Notes: generated by a model from the letters alone, not told the origin. Positions 28,438 through 37,159 are shown, counted from the stretch's first letter. The stretch is 64,000 nucleotides of DNA from an uncultured Rubrobacteraceae bacterium (GCA_902806085.1 CADCVH010000108.1:1-64000), one strand, 5' to 3'. Numbers and translations are program-made.

Positions 28438-28629
28438 GTGGGTATCAACCGCTGGGAAGAGCAGCAGGAGAGGGCGGACAAGACCGGCCGTGACCCGGAC
28501 AAGTTGCCCTCGAACGAGGGGAAAGGCGACGAATCCTCCCGTATGCGGGCCTCCGAGGAACCGGCCGAAGACCGCGAGAAGCAGAAGGTCGTGAAGAAAC
28601 TGCAGGAGCGCGAAGGCGGCGACGAGTAG
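28438..28629 (+). CDS. Small charged hypothetical protein
   Basis: 63 residues from GTG 28438, with GAGGAG 5 nt upstream. The product is very hydrophilic, rich in Glu, Lys, Arg and Asp (NRWEEQQERADKTGRDPDKL, then acidic repeats), with no membrane segment and likely disordered. I recognise no family; the composition resembles small desiccation- or stress-type proteins, which is only an impression. Confidence 0.6.
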   Translation: MGINRWEEQQERADKTGRDPDKLPSNEGKGDESSRMRASEEPAEDREKQKVVKKLQEREGGDE

Positions 28630-28674
28630 GCCGCCGAGCGTCCGTCGAGAACGGAGAGCGGGCGGACGAAGGCC

Positions 28675-29052
28675 CTAGTTCCGGTCCAATCCCCCGAGGC
28701 CGAAGAGGTCGGTTTCGTCTTGGCCCGTCTGGAGGGCCTCTATGAGCTCTTCGAGGCGGCCCATCTCCACCCTCATACCTCCCTCCCCTGCGGGCGGCGG
28801 GTCCAGGGCGACGTATTGTGCCTTGCCCCGGCACTCTTCCAGCGCGACGAGCAGGCCGGCGCCCGAGACTTCGACGGGCTTCCAGTCGGGGCCGAAGTCC
28901 GTGGAGTCGAGGAAGGACTGGGCCTTTTCGGCGGAGTCGAAAAGCGGCAGAGAGGGGCGGTCGTCGATGGAGATCAGGAGCGGCTCCATCCCCGGGGCGG
29001 CCTCCTCGAAGAGGAGCACGTATGGCGGCTGCGGGGCTTCCCTGGCCGGCAT
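28675..29052 (-). CDS. Hypothetical protein, soluble
   Basis: 125 residues, no signal peptide or membrane segment. It has alternating hydrophobic strands early (YVLLFEEA, EPLLISID) and an amphipathic acidic C-terminus (MGRLEELIEALQTGQDE). No family recognised. It ends 2 bp from the cupin gene upstream on the same strand, so they are probably one operon. Confidence 0.6.
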   Translation of the reverse strand: MPAREAPQPPYVLLFEEAAPGMEPLLISIDDRPSLPLFDSAEKAQSFLDSTDFGPDWKPVEVSGAGLLVALEECRGKAQYVALDPPPAGEGGMRVEMGRLEELIEALQTGQDETDLFGLGGLDRN

Positions 29053-29054
29053 CG

Positions 29055-29399
29055 CTAGGCGGGCCTCGGGGCCATCGTTACGAGCAGGACGAGCTCTTCT
29101 TCGGAGTCGTTGCGCACACCGTGGGGGACGCCGGCGCGCGCGATAATGGCGTCGCCTTCGGCGAGATCCGCCTCCTCCTCGCCGATGGTGAAGCAGCCGG
29201 TCCCCCTCGCGACGTAGTAGACCTTGTCCGAGCCCTCGTGGGCGTGGACCTTCTGGGACTGGCCGGGCAGCAGGCAGTAGGCGTCGTAGAAGAGGTGGGG
29301 CGAGTCGAAGAGGGCGTTCTTCTTCATCTTCTCGTCCGAGAAGGAGACCTGATCCTCCAGCCGTTTGCTCTCCAAAGCTCTTCCTTCCGTCTCTTCCAT
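29055..29399 (-). CDS. Cupin-domain protein
   Basis: 114 residues from ATG 29399. The double-stranded beta-helix motifs are present: the first with HAHEGSDKVYYVARG (His-x-His and Glu metal ligands) and the second with AGVPHGVRN (third His). Single-cupin proteins bind a divalent metal and act as small enzymes or sensors; substrate unknown. It runs divergently from the deaminase with 48 bp between starts. Confidence 0.82.
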   Translation of the reverse strand: MEETEGRALESKRLEDQVSFSDEKMKKNALFDSPHLFYDAYCLLPGQSQKVHAHEGSDKVYYVARGTGCFTIGEEEADLAEGDAIIARAGVPHGVRNDSEEELVLLVTMAPRPA

Positions 29400-29447
29400 C
29401 GTCCCCACTCTAGCATCCCGTCGTCGGCTTGCTATCATGCGCGTCTC

Positions 29448-30059
29448 ATGGAGAGTAGGCAGAACATCGGGTTCCCGGAGGTGACCCTGCGCCTCCCGGG
29501 TTGGGTCGGGGCGCTCGTCGCCGAGGAGAACAGGACGTACCCGACGGTGAAGGAGAGGATGCGCTTCGCGGTCGGGCTCTCGCGCCTGAACGTGCGCAAC
29601 GGGACCGGGGGGCCGTTCGGGGCGGCCGTCTTCGAGAGGGAGACGGGGCGGCTGCTCGCGCCCGGCGTGAACCTCGTCGTGGGGTCGGGCTGCTCCGTCT
29701 TCCACGCGGAGATGGTCGCGATCATGGTCGCCCAGAGGGCGGTGGGCACCTTCGACCTGGGCGGGGAGAGCCTGCCGGACTACGAGCTGGTCGCCACCAC
29801 CGAGCCGTGCGCGATGTGCCTGGGTGCTACCCCCTGGTCCGGCGTCAGGAGCCTCGTCTGCGGCGCCCGCGACGAGGACGCCCGCGCCGTCGGCTTCGAC
29901 GAGGGCGCCAAGATGTCCGAGTGGGCCGGCTCGCTCGAGGACCGCGGCATCTCCGTCGAGCGGAACGTCTTGCGCGAGGAGGCCGTCGGGGTCCTGCAGG
30001 AGTACGCCGAGCGGGGGGGCGAGATCTACAACTCCCGCCGGGGCGGGGACCGGTCTTGA
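29448..30059 (+). CDS. Nucleoside/guanine deaminase-like protein
   Basis: 203 residues of the cytidine-deaminase-like fold. Zinc and catalytic residues are FHAEMVAI (His, Glu) and TTEPCAMCLGA (two Cys). The extended N-terminus and NGTGGPFGAAVF resemble guanine deaminase-type enzymes more than TadA. A TATCAT hexamer ends 9 nt before the ATG and no ribosome site is seen, so it may be leaderless. A monooxygenase-type gene overlaps its stop. Confidence 0.8.
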   Translation: MESRQNIGFPEVTLRLPGWVGALVAEENRTYPTVKERMRFAVGLSRLNVRNGTGGPFGAAVFERETGRLLAPGVNLVVGSGCSVFHAEMVAIMVAQRAVGTFDLGGESLPDYELVATTEPCAMCLGATPWSGVRSLVCGARDEDARAVGFDEGAKMSEWAGSLEDRGISVERNVLREEAVGVLQEYAERGGEIYNSRRGGDRS

Positions 30060-30352
30060 TCCCGGAGGTCGCCCTGCTGGACGTCCTCCCCTCCAAAACG
30101 GACGAGTTCGAGAGAACCTTCGCGGCGGCCTCGGCGATCATATCCTCGATGCCGGGTTACCTATCCCACGAGCTACAGCGCTGCCTGGAAACCCCGCACC
30201 GCTACGTCCTGCTCGTCCTCTGGAAGAGGCTCGAAGACCACACCGAAGGTTTCCGCGGTTCGGAGGGATACCGGGAGTGGAGACGGTTGCTCCACCACTT
30301 CTACGATCCTTTTCCCATGGTGCGGCATTTCGAGCCGGTTCACTCGGGCTGA
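30056..30352 (+). CDS. Antibiotic-biosynthesis-monooxygenase-like (ABM) protein
   Basis: 98 residues from TTG 30056, overlapping the deaminase stop (TTGA). The ferredoxin-like ABM pattern is visible: EFERTFAAASAIISSMPGYLSHELQRCLETPHRYVLLVLWKRLEDH-type sequence, then EGYREWRRLLHHFYDP. Such small proteins are heme-degrading or cofactor-free oxygenases. Translational coupling implies a shared role with the deaminase. Confidence 0.7.
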   Translation: MIPEVALLDVLPSKTDEFERTFAAASAIISSMPGYLSHELQRCLETPHRYVLLVLWKRLEDHTEGFRGSEGYREWRRLLHHFYDPFPMVRHFEPVHSG

Positions 30353-30369
30353 AATACGGACCCCAGGTC

Positions 30370-30932
30370 TTAGGTGACCTCCTGCATCCCGAACCCCGGG
30401 ACCGCGAGGACGCACAGCGAAGGCAGGCCCAGCCTCTGCCACAGCCCGTGGGGCTCGACCCCGTTGTACCGTGCGACGAACAGGGAGATCATGGTCCCGT
30501 GCGCGACCACCACGACCACCTCCTCGTCGTGCGTATCGAGCACGGCCCGCACGGCTTTATCGAACCGGCCGAGGGCCTGCTCCGCCGTCTCCCTGCCCCA
30601 GACGGACTCACGCGGCCTCTCGAAGAAGGTTCTGGCGCCAGATCGAACCCCTCCATGCTCAGAAACGGGACGCCCGTCCGGTCGTGCTCGTGAAGATCTG
30701 GCAAGGTGAGATTCTCCACGCCTAACCGACCCGCGGCCAGCCGGGCGGTCTCCCCGGCCTTCGGCTCCTCGCCGGACACAACGACCCCGGGCCCGTAGCG
30801 TCCCAGACGCCCGCCCAACAGAACGCTCCCGTAGCGTCCCCTCTCCGAGAGACGCCAGAGCTTCGGGTCCACACCCGGTACCAAAACGGGCTCCGAATGC
30901 TTCACGAGGACGAGTGTCCGTTTTGCCATCAA
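30370..30932 (-). pseudogene. Histidine-phosphatase-family gene with a frameshift
   Basis: The first part (LVLVKHSEPVLVPGVDPKLWRLSERGR) and last part (EEVVVVVAHGTMISLFVARYNGV) are both intact segments of a phosphoglycerate-mutase-like phosphatase, but they lie in different frames. The switch is at about 30628-30640, where ARTFFERPRESVWGRETAEQ continues in the second frame; one missing base would explain it. The catalytic His is in VKHS and the second His in VAHG. It could also be a sequencing or assembly error. It is downstream of the M24 peptidase on the same strand. Confidence 0.75.
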
Positions 30933-30948
30933 GCTCCTGGATTACAGT

Positions 30949-32109
30949 CTAGACGAGGAACTCTTTCGGAAAGCGCGTCAGGTTCCTGGAGCCGTCCTCG
31001 GTGACGAGGACCAGGTCTTCGATACGGATGCCGCCGACCTCCGGGTAGTAGAGGCCCGGTTCGACGGAGACTATGTCGCCGGGGATCAGTTCCTGGCCCG
31101 CGAGGCCGAGGCGGGGGGCTTCGTGGATCTCCAGCCCGACGCCGTGCCCCGTTCCGTGGAAGAAGCCCTCGGTGAGCGGCCTGCCCCCCTCGCGGTCGTG
31201 GAGTTGGGTCTTGTAGCCCGCTTCGTGGAGGATCTCGGAAACCTTGTCGTGCACGTCCTTGCCGTCCACGCCCGGCCCGATCATGGCGAGGGCGGCCTCC
31301 TGGCTCTCCAGCACGGCGTCGTACATCTTCCGGAGATCCTCGTTCGGCTCCCCCTTGACGAAGGTGCGGGTCATGTCCGCGTAGTACCGGCTCGACAGGT
31401 CTTTGGGGAAGATGTCCAGGATGATGGCCTCGCCCGCTTTCAGGGGGCCGCTGCCCCGCTCGTGCGGGTCGGCGGCCTGGGACCCGCCGGCCGCTATGGT
31501 GCCGTCGCCGAGACAATTGCGGCGCAGAAGCTCCACGTTTATCTCCGAGCGCAGGATCTCGCTCGTCAGGGCCTCGCCGCCCCAGAGGAGCGCGCCGTCT
31601 CCATCGACCTCCGCCTCCCTCAAGATCCCCACGGCGTGTTCGCAGGCCTCTTCCACGGCCCGCTGGGCCTTCTCGACGTGGGCGACCTCTTCTGCGGACT
31701 TTGCGCGGCGGAGGCCGTCGAACAGTTTGCCGTCCGGCTCGAGCGTGAGGCCGCGGTCGCGCAGGGCGTCGGCGTAGGCGACGGCGAGGGTGGGGGGGAC
31801 GGCAAGGGGGGAGTCCGCCGCGCCGAGCTTCTCGAGCAGGGTCCGGATGGCGGCGGCGTAGGCCTTCGCGCCGCTCTTGAGCTCGCGGGCGAGCTTCGCG
31901 ATAGAGAGTTCCTCGTAGGAGAGGAGCTCGTCCGTGGGGGCGACCTTCTCCGCCCTCCCGTACTCCAGGGAGGAGACCGCGAGGTACGTCTTGCCAGCCA
32001 CGCGCAGGCAGATCACGTCGTCCGGCGCCAGAAAACCGGAGAGGTGGTAGGCGTCGGCGTCGTGCTCCGGCGCCCCGATCACGAGCAGGTTCCGACCGTC
32101 GTCCGTCAT
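30949..32109 (-). CDS. M24-family metallopeptidase (Xaa-Pro aminopeptidase-like)
   Basis: 386 residues: an N-terminal creatinase-like domain and a C-terminal pita-bread domain. Metal ligands appear in order as ILDIFP and ADMTRTF (Asp, Asp), GHGVGLEIHE (His), VEPGLY (Glu) and IEDLVLVTED (Glu). It is predicted to remove N-terminal residues before proline, or to act as a dipeptidase. It is divergent from the nifU-type gene. Confidence 0.88.
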   Translation of the reverse strand: MTDDGRNLLVIGAPEHDADAYHLSGFLAPDDVICLRVAGKTYLAVSSLEYGRAEKVAPTDELLSYEELSIAKLARELKSGAKAYAAAIRTLLEKLGAADSPLAVPPTLAVAYADALRDRGLTLEPDGKLFDGLRRAKSAEEVAHVEKAQRAVEEACEHAVGILREAEVDGDGALLWGGEALTSEILRSEINVELLRRNCLGDGTIAAGGSQAADPHERGSGPLKAGEAIILDIFPKDLSSRYYADMTRTFVKGEPNEDLRKMYDAVLESQEAALAMIGPGVDGKDVHDKVSEILHEAGYKTQLHDREGGRPLTEGFFHGTGHGVGLEIHEAPRLGLAGQELIPGDIVSVEPGLYYPEVGGIRIEDLVLVTEDGSRNLTRFPKEFLV

Positions 32110-32167
32110 ACTCTTCCTCTCGAAAATAGGGTCCCTATAAGGCCAACCATTCTACTACCGCCCGGCG

Positions 32168-32195
32168 GAGACACGTCTGGGCGCTCGTATATAAT
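32168..32195 (+). promoter_or_regulatory. Promoter of the NifU-domain gene
   Basis: GAGACA, 16-bp spacer, perfect TATAAT (32190-32195). The ATG is 10 nt further on, so the leader would be only a few nucleotides. Confidence 0.55.
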
Positions 32196-32205
32196 CGGCC
32201 GCGGG

Positions 32206-32448
32206 ATGCAGCACAAGCGCGACATGCGAAGCCGGGTACAGGACGCCCTCGACAAGGTGCGTCCAGCCCTCAAAGCCGACGGCGGGGACGCCCGCATCGT
32301 CGCCTGCGACGAGAAGACCGGCACCGTCAGCATCCAGATGCTGGGCGCCTGCAAGGGATGCCCCCTCTCCCAGTTGGACTTCTCCTACGCGATAGAGAGC
32401 CTCATCCGACGCGAAGTGCCCGAAGTCCGCGAGATAGTCGCGGTCTAG
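32206..32448 (+). CDS. NifU C-terminal-domain Fe-S carrier
   Basis: An 80-residue Nfu-type protein (VRPALKADGGDARIVACDE, GACKGCPLSQ, VPEVREIV). The CxxC (CKGC) in a dimer holds a [4Fe-4S] cluster for delivery to client enzymes. The ATG choice fits the family start, and the -10 box right upstream suggests leaderless translation. Confidence 0.9.
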   Translation: MQHKRDMRSRVQDALDKVRPALKADGGDARIVACDEKTGTVSIQMLGACKGCPLSQLDFSYAIESLIRREVPEVREIVAV

Positions 32449-32483
32449 CCAGCACGCCGCGCCCCCTTCGTACGCGAGGTGGC

Positions 32484-32780
32484 CTAGCGCCTCGTCTTGA
32501 GACGCTTGAGCTGCTCGGCCGTCCGGGCCGCGCCGGCGCGCGTGCTGAACCTCACGCTTTGGGCCAGCAACCAGTCCCGCCAACGCGGCACGACGTAAGG
32601 GCGTCCGTCCTCCAGGGCCTCCAGGGAGGCCGCCACCGCTTGGCAGGCGGTGCCCGTGCCGGTGAGGATGGTGTAGCGTCTGGGGTCCGCAGTCCCGCCC
32701 CAGAAACCGGTGTCGCTCAACCCGCCCGGACAGAGGGCTTGAACCTTCACGCCGTGGGGACCGACCTCGTAGCTCGGGAA
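32484..32780 (-). pseudogene. C-terminal fragment of a short-chain dehydrogenase
   Basis: The frame holds the SDR C-terminal part (EVGPHGVKVQALCPGGLSDT, then ALEDGRPYVVPRWRDWLLAQ). The Rossmann glycine motif and the catalytic YxxxK are absent, and the upstream 150 bp in frame have no homology I recognise. A 5'-deleted remnant. The rest of 32781-33125 is not assignable. Confidence 0.7.
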
Positions 32781-33125
32781 CACCGGGGAAGAGGAGTCGA
32801 GGATGGGGTCCCGTGTGGCCGGAGCGGAGATCGGCCGGGGCCCGTCAGGAGGTGGTCCCGGTCGGTCGGCCCGCCGGATCGCCATCTCACCAGCGGAGGC
32901 CCGGGCATCGCGGCGGTCGGAGGCCCCGCCTGTCACGCCCCCGTTACGCCCCCGTCACGCCGCGGCGGTAGCCTGGGCGTACCTTCCAGGGCCGTAGTCG
33001 GATGGCGCTTGGGGCGGTCACGCGCAGGCCGCCGCCGTCCGACGGAACGCGAAGGAATCGTGACGGAGAAGATCGTGTAAGCCGGAGGAGACCCGCGTGA
33101 GACCCGCGGGCCGTACAACCACCAT

Positions 33126-33146
33126 TTCGTACGGAAGGCTTCGTAC
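33126..33146. repeat. Repeated TTCGTAC upstream of the FAD monooxygenase
   Basis: TTCGTAC at 33126-33132 and 33140-33146 flanks GGAAGGC; together they also form an imperfect palindrome GTACGGAA...TTCGTAC. It lies 15 bp before the start codon, a plausible TetR-type operator position. Confidence 0.4.
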
Positions 33147-33160
33147 AGAGAGGTTGCTGG

Positions 33161-34543
33161 ATGTCGCAGAGGAAGTCGCAAGGAGAAGATGCCCCGCCCG
33201 AAGCGCACGGGCACGCCATCGTCATCGGGGGCAGCATGGCCGGGTTATTCAACGCCCGGGTCCTCTCGGATCACTTCGAGCGCGTAACAATAGTCGAGCG
33301 GGATAGCTTCCCGGAAGGACCGGGGTTCCGCAAGGGTGTGCCCCAGTCGAGGCACCTGCACGCCTTTCTGACGCGCGGACGCCAGATAGCCGAGAGGTTC
33401 TTCCCGGGCCTCAAGGAGGAGCTCGTCTCCCACGGGGCCGAGCCCATGGACATGAGCGAAGATGGCAACTGGCTCACGCCCGCCGGTATGGCTCCGCGCT
33501 TCCGCTCCGAGATCTCGCTCCTGACGATGAGCCGCTACCTGCTGGAGTGGGCCGTTCGTGGGCGCGTGGCTTCGCTGCCGGGCGTCGGCTTCCTGGGGCG
33601 GACCGAAGTGACGGGCCTCTTGCCGGCCACCGGCGGGACGAGCGTCGCGGGCGTGAAGGTGCGCTCCCGCGACCACGGGGACGGGGCGGATCCCGAACAG
33701 CCGCTCTACGCCGACCTGATCGTGGACGCCAGCGGGCGCAACTCGCGCGCGCCGCGGTGGCTTGAGGCACTCGGCCACGAGCCGCCCGAGGAGACGGTCG
33801 TAAACGCCCACCCCGGTTACGCTACCCGCGTCTTCAAGCGCCCGGAAGACCCCTCGCGGGATTGGAAGAGCATGTTCGTGCAAATCTCGCCGCCCGAGCA
33901 CCAGCGCGGCGCGGTAATGTTCCCCATCGAGGGGGGGCGCTGGATTTGCTCCCTCATCGGCATGGGCGGCGACCACCCGCCCACGGACGAGGAAGGTTTC
34001 ATGCGGTTCGCCGGCAGCCTGCGCTCCCCGGTACTGTACGAGGCGATCAGGGACGCAAAGCCCGTCTCCCCGATCCACGGCTACCGCGATGTAGAGAACA
34101 AGAAGCTCCACTACGAGAAGCTCCCCCGCCAGCCCCACAACTTCCTCGTCACCGGGGACGCGGCCTGCGCCTTCAACCCCGTCTACGGGCAGGGCATGAC
34201 CACCGCCGCCCTCGGCGCCGAGCTCCTCGAAGGCCTCCTGCGCGGGCGGAGCGCCGACGATGATTTCGTCGGCCTCTCTCGCGGTTTTCAGAAGAAGCTT
34301 GCGAAGGTGAACGCCGGGCCGTGGCTCCTCTCGACGGGCGAGGACTTGCGGGTGCGCGGGACCGAGGGCGGGACGGCGGGGCTCTCTACGCGCCTGACCC
34401 ACGGCTACATGGACCGGGTACTCGCGCTCTCGCTGCGGGACCTCGGGGTTCGCCGGACCTTCCTTGAGGTGTTCGCGATGCTCAAGCCTCCGACCGCGAT
34501 GTTCGGTCCGGACATCGCCCTGAAGGTGTTGCGGGGTCGGTAG
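33161..34543 (+). CDS. FAD-dependent monooxygenase/oxidoreductase
   Basis: 460 residues. The N-terminal dinucleotide fold is AIVIGGSMAGLFNARVLSD, then ERDSFPEGPGFRKGVPQSRHLHAFL, and the second FAD motif is FLVTGDAACAFNPVYGQGMTTAALGAELL. It belongs to the squalene-epoxidase/halogenase-like flavoprotein group; homologues act on hydrophobic or aromatic compounds. Its neighbours on both sides are remnants of an SDR and an epoxide hydrolase, so it may be the survivor of a degradative cluster. ATG 33161 has GAGAGG upstream. Confidence 0.8.
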   Translation: MSQRKSQGEDAPPEAHGHAIVIGGSMAGLFNARVLSDHFERVTIVERDSFPEGPGFRKGVPQSRHLHAFLTRGRQIAERFFPGLKEELVSHGAEPMDMSEDGNWLTPAGMAPRFRSEISLLTMSRYLLEWAVRGRVASLPGVGFLGRTEVTGLLPATGGTSVAGVKVRSRDHGDGADPEQPLYADLIVDASGRNSRAPRWLEALGHEPPEETVVNAHPGYATRVFKRPEDPSRDWKSMFVQISPPEHQRGAVMFPIEGGRWICSLIGMGGDHPPTDEEGFMRFAGSLRSPVLYEAIRDAKPVSPIHGYRDVENKKLHYEKLPRQPHNFLVTGDAACAFNPVYGQGMTTAALGAELLEGLLRGRSADDDFVGLSRGFQKKLAKVNAGPWLLSTGEDLRVRGTEGGTAGLSTRLTHGYMDRVLALSLRDLGVRRTFLEVFAMLKPPTAMFGPDIALKVLRGR

Positions 34544-34724
34544 CCCGGCGCAAGGCCACCGTCTGCCCGGCGGCCGGCGGAGACCTGGCCAAAAACCGTG
34601 CAACGTCCGCCCGGAGCGAGACCCGGCAGAACGCCTTCGCAGGATAAAGGCGAGGATTCCCACGAACTAGCAGCAAACGGCGCACTGTAGCGTGCGGCCG
34701 TCGCCGCGGCCGTCTTCGGCACTC

Positions 34725-35104
34725 CTAGGTGCTCGCGAGGTCCACCGCCTTCCGAACGCCGGCGGCGTACTCCGACGGGCGCTCCCACGCCGCGAAGTGA
34801 CCGCAGGCGGGCTCTTCGGTCCAGGACCGGACGTCGAAGAAGCGCTCGTGGCCGAGCTCGCCCATCGCGTCCGCGATCGCCTCGGCCATGACCGAGGCAG
34901 GCATGCCGCGGCCGGCGCCGCGAACGGGAAGCCGGGCAAGGCCGGTACGACCAGGTGGAGGTCCGAGAGCATGGGCGGGACCTTCTCGAAGCGCAGGACC
35001 GAGTCGGGCCAGCCGTGGAGGAGCAAAACCGGGACGGCGTCGGCCTCCGCCGCCCGCAGGTGGACCGCCCGGCTCGGCGCGCCGTTCCGCCGGTCAGGAC
35101 CCAC
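34725..35104 (-). pseudogene. Epoxide-hydrolase-like alpha/beta hydrolase remnant
   Basis: One frame has VPVLLLHGWPDSVLRFEKVP (the HGWP oxyanion motif) and VVPALPGFPFA. A second frame has MAEAIADAMGELGHERFFDV and then jumps to EEPACGHFAAWERP, the C-terminal catalytic His region. The nucleophile Asp and the cap domain are missing. At least one frameshift and a large internal deletion are needed, so the gene is dead. 34544-34724 shows nothing further. Confidence 0.72.
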
Positions 35105-35141
35105 GGCAGGGCGCGGGCCTCATGTAAGGTTGGAGCGTGCT

Positions 35142-35690
35142 CTACTGCTGTTCTTGCCTCGATGCCCGCAGGGCTTCCGGGGGTATCGCTTCGCGGGCTT
35201 CGGCGAGGGCGTCTATGGCCCTCTTGCGGGCGCGGCGGAGCTTGAGGCGTTGGAGGAGGGGGGCGTTTGGGAGGGCCTCGTTCACGAGGTGGGTTAGCGT
35301 GATCATGTCGTTGGCGCAGGCGCGGTAGCCCAGGGCGCACATCTCGACGCGGGTCTCGTTGGCGGGGAGCTCGGTGAGGGAGCGCCGGATCTCGGCCGCC
35401 CGCTCGGCGATGGAGCGGGAGAGGCTCTCGGGGGTCTCCGCGGCCGGGCGGCGGGGCCTGTGGCCCGTGATCGCCTCTGGCGAGAGGCGGCGCAGTCGGT
35501 GGGCCGGGCTGTCGAGCTCGCGACGCACGACGAGCGCGATGACGACGGTGAGCGGCACGATGGGGAGCAGGAGCCAGATCGGGGTGTCCGGCACGAGTTG
35601 GGCCAGCAATACGAGGCCGACGACCTCCACGACCAGGACCAGCGCGACCCCGGCTTTGAACAACTCTCGTTCGAACATCCCTTTCGGCAC
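35142..35690 (-). CDS. Two-helix membrane protein of unknown function
   Basis: 182 residues. Two close hydrophobic helices (VALVLVVEVVGLVLLAQLV and WLLLPIVPLTVVIALVV) are followed by a basic linker and a helical cytoplasmic domain with paired Cys (MCALGYRACANDM). GTG 35690 and ATG 35678 are both possible starts. No family recognised. Confidence 0.65.
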   Translation of the reverse strand: MPKGMFERELFKAGVALVLVVEVVGLVLLAQLVPDTPIWLLLPIVPLTVVIALVVRRELDSPAHRLRRLSPEAITGHRPRRPAAETPESLSRSIAERAAEIRRSLTELPANETRVEMCALGYRACANDMITLTHLVNEALPNAPLLQRLKLRRARKRAIDALAEAREAIPPEALRASRQEQQ

Positions 35691-35767
35691 CTTCCGCCAC
35701 CGCCGCTGCGAAGGACCCTAGTCTATGTTTCGCGCGGCGGTTTGGCAAGAACCTCTTCGGCGGGCGG

Positions 35768-35773
35768 TATAAT
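35768..35773 (+). promoter_or_regulatory. -10 element (TATAAT) of the YIP1-like gene
   Basis: A perfect TATAAT ends 7 nt before the ATG at 35781, placing the transcript start at or next to the start codon. A TTGGCA lies 20 bp upstream, too far for a standard spacer. Confidence 0.55.
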
Positions 35774-35780
35774 CCCGAAC

Positions 35781-36362
35781 ATGCAGAACCCCAAAGCCCC
35801 CGAGTTCGACCTCGCCCGACCCTTCTCCAGCGCCCTCGCGACGATCCGGGCGGTGCTGTTATCGCCGAGGGTTTTCTTCTCGAACCTTTCGGCCGAGGGG
35901 CGCTTGAGGGAGCCGGTGCTGTTCGTGCTGCTCGTGGGGACGATTACCGGCGTGCTCGGGGCCGTGGTCGCCCTGATCTCGAACGTGGTGTCAGGGGGAC
36001 TCGGGCCGGGCGACCTCAGGGCTGCGGTGCTCGAAGGGCTCCTCTTCGCGCTGCTCTCCCCGGTTGGGGTCGCGGTCGCGGCGGGGGTCTACCTGCTCTC
36101 GATCAGGACGTTCGTCGGCAAGGTCGCGGACCTCCCGCAGGTGTACCGTCTGCTTGCCTACGCCTTCTCCGCCTTCGCGATCGCCTGGGTCCCGGTATTG
36201 GGCTCCGTGGCCATCTCCTACGCCCTGCTGGTGCTCATGGGGATAGCCATCAAGGAGGTCTACGAGACGTCTTTCCTTACGGCCGTCATCACGGCGCTGG
36301 TCGGTTTCGTACCCGTTGGCTCCGCGCTCGTGTGGATCACGGCCGTGGCCCTGTCTTCCTGA
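35781..36362 (+). CDS. YIP1-family membrane protein
   Basis: 193 residues with five hydrophobic segments after a short soluble start containing VLLSPRVFFSNLSAEGRLREPVLF, the usual entry to the Yip1 domain. Bacterial members are of unknown function. The 3' end overlaps the convergent gene by 26 bp. Confidence 0.78.
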   Translation: MQNPKAPEFDLARPFSSALATIRAVLLSPRVFFSNLSAEGRLREPVLFVLLVGTITGVLGAVVALISNVVSGGLGPGDLRAAVLEGLLFALLSPVGVAVAAGVYLLSIRTFVGKVADLPQVYRLLAYAFSAFAIAWVPVLGSVAISYALLVLMGIAIKEVYETSFLTAVITALVGFVPVGSALVWITAVALSS

Positions 36363-37140
36363 CGAGCGCCTCGTACTCCCGGCGGTCCCGCCGCGCCCGG
36401 CGGCGCAGCCCTTCGGGCGTGGAGCCGGGGTCCCTGCCGTAGCGCTCGACGAGCAGGTTGTTGGAGATCCCCAGGTAAGCCCGGCGCGTGGAGAGCTCCG
36501 CCGGCACCGTCATCTCCCTCGGGAAGACGCGGTAGGCCGAGTCTTCCCGCAGGCCCAGGGCCGGCGGTCGGGCCCCGCGCTCCTTGCGGGAGGAGATCCG
36601 TGCTTCCCATCGCCTCCTGAGCGCCCGCAGTTCCTCCGTGTCCGGTAGCACGCTCAACGGACCGGCCTCGAACGGGTCCTCCGGCGCGAAGCCGAACGAT
36701 TCCTCGAAGAGCCGCGCCGATCTCCCCGCGCCCCGGCTCAGCAGGTACTCGTACTCGCTCCTGAGCAGCACGAGTTGCGCGTCGTAGTACGCGCCGAGCC
36801 CGTCCCGCGCCGGGCGCGAGGCATCCAGCCCCTTCTCCGCCAGCAGCCCCCGCACGACGCCGACGCGCCCCCGCAGCCGCAGCCGCTCCCGCACGAACGG
36901 CCCGCCGCCGCAGACCAGCCCGGCCGCCACCGGGATCACGGGCGCAAAGGGACCCGCCCACGCCGTCCCGAAGACCGGCGCCGAGAGCAGCACCAGCGCC
37001 CCCACCACGCACACCACCGTAAACCCGAGCTTCCACGCCCGACGCCCCCCACCCCCGGCCTCCGCGTAAGCCCGCCCGAGCTCGTACCAGAGCGCGAGCG
37101 CCTCCTCCCCAGAAGCGTCGGGTGTGCGCGGACGTTGCAC
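36337..37140 (-). CDS. Hypothetical protein with a two-helix membrane segment
   Basis: 267 residues from GTG 37140. Helices at WKLGFTVVCVVGALVLLSAPVF and PFAPVIPVAAGLVCGGGPF separate a short N-terminus (EEALALWYELGRAYAEA) from a large Arg/Glu-rich cytoplasmic domain. The open frame runs up to 37227, but a TAGAAT hexamer exactly 7 nt upstream of GTG 37140 favours that leaderless start. No family recognised. Confidence 0.6.
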   Translation of the reverse strand: MQRPRTPDASGEEALALWYELGRAYAEAGGGGRRAWKLGFTVVCVVGALVLLSAPVFGTAWAGPFAPVIPVAAGLVCGGGPFVRERLRLRGRVGVVRGLLAEKGLDASRPARDGLGAYYDAQLVLLRSEYEYLLSRGAGRSARLFEESFGFAPEDPFEAGPLSVLPDTEELRALRRRWEARISSRKERGARPPALGLREDSAYRVFPREMTVPAELSTRRAYLGISNNLLVERYGRDPGSTPEGLRRRARRDRREYEALVRKTGPRP

Positions 37141-37146
37141 GCCCAC

Positions 37147-37153
37147 TATTCTA
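37147..37153. promoter_or_regulatory. Overlapping divergent -10 elements
   Basis: On the plus strand TATTCT (37147-37152) ends 7 nt before ATG 37160. On the minus strand TAGAAT (37153-37148) ends 7 nt before GTG 37140. The two hexamers share five base pairs, and only 19 bp separate the start codons. Confidence 0.55.
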
Positions 37154-37159
37154 CCCACC

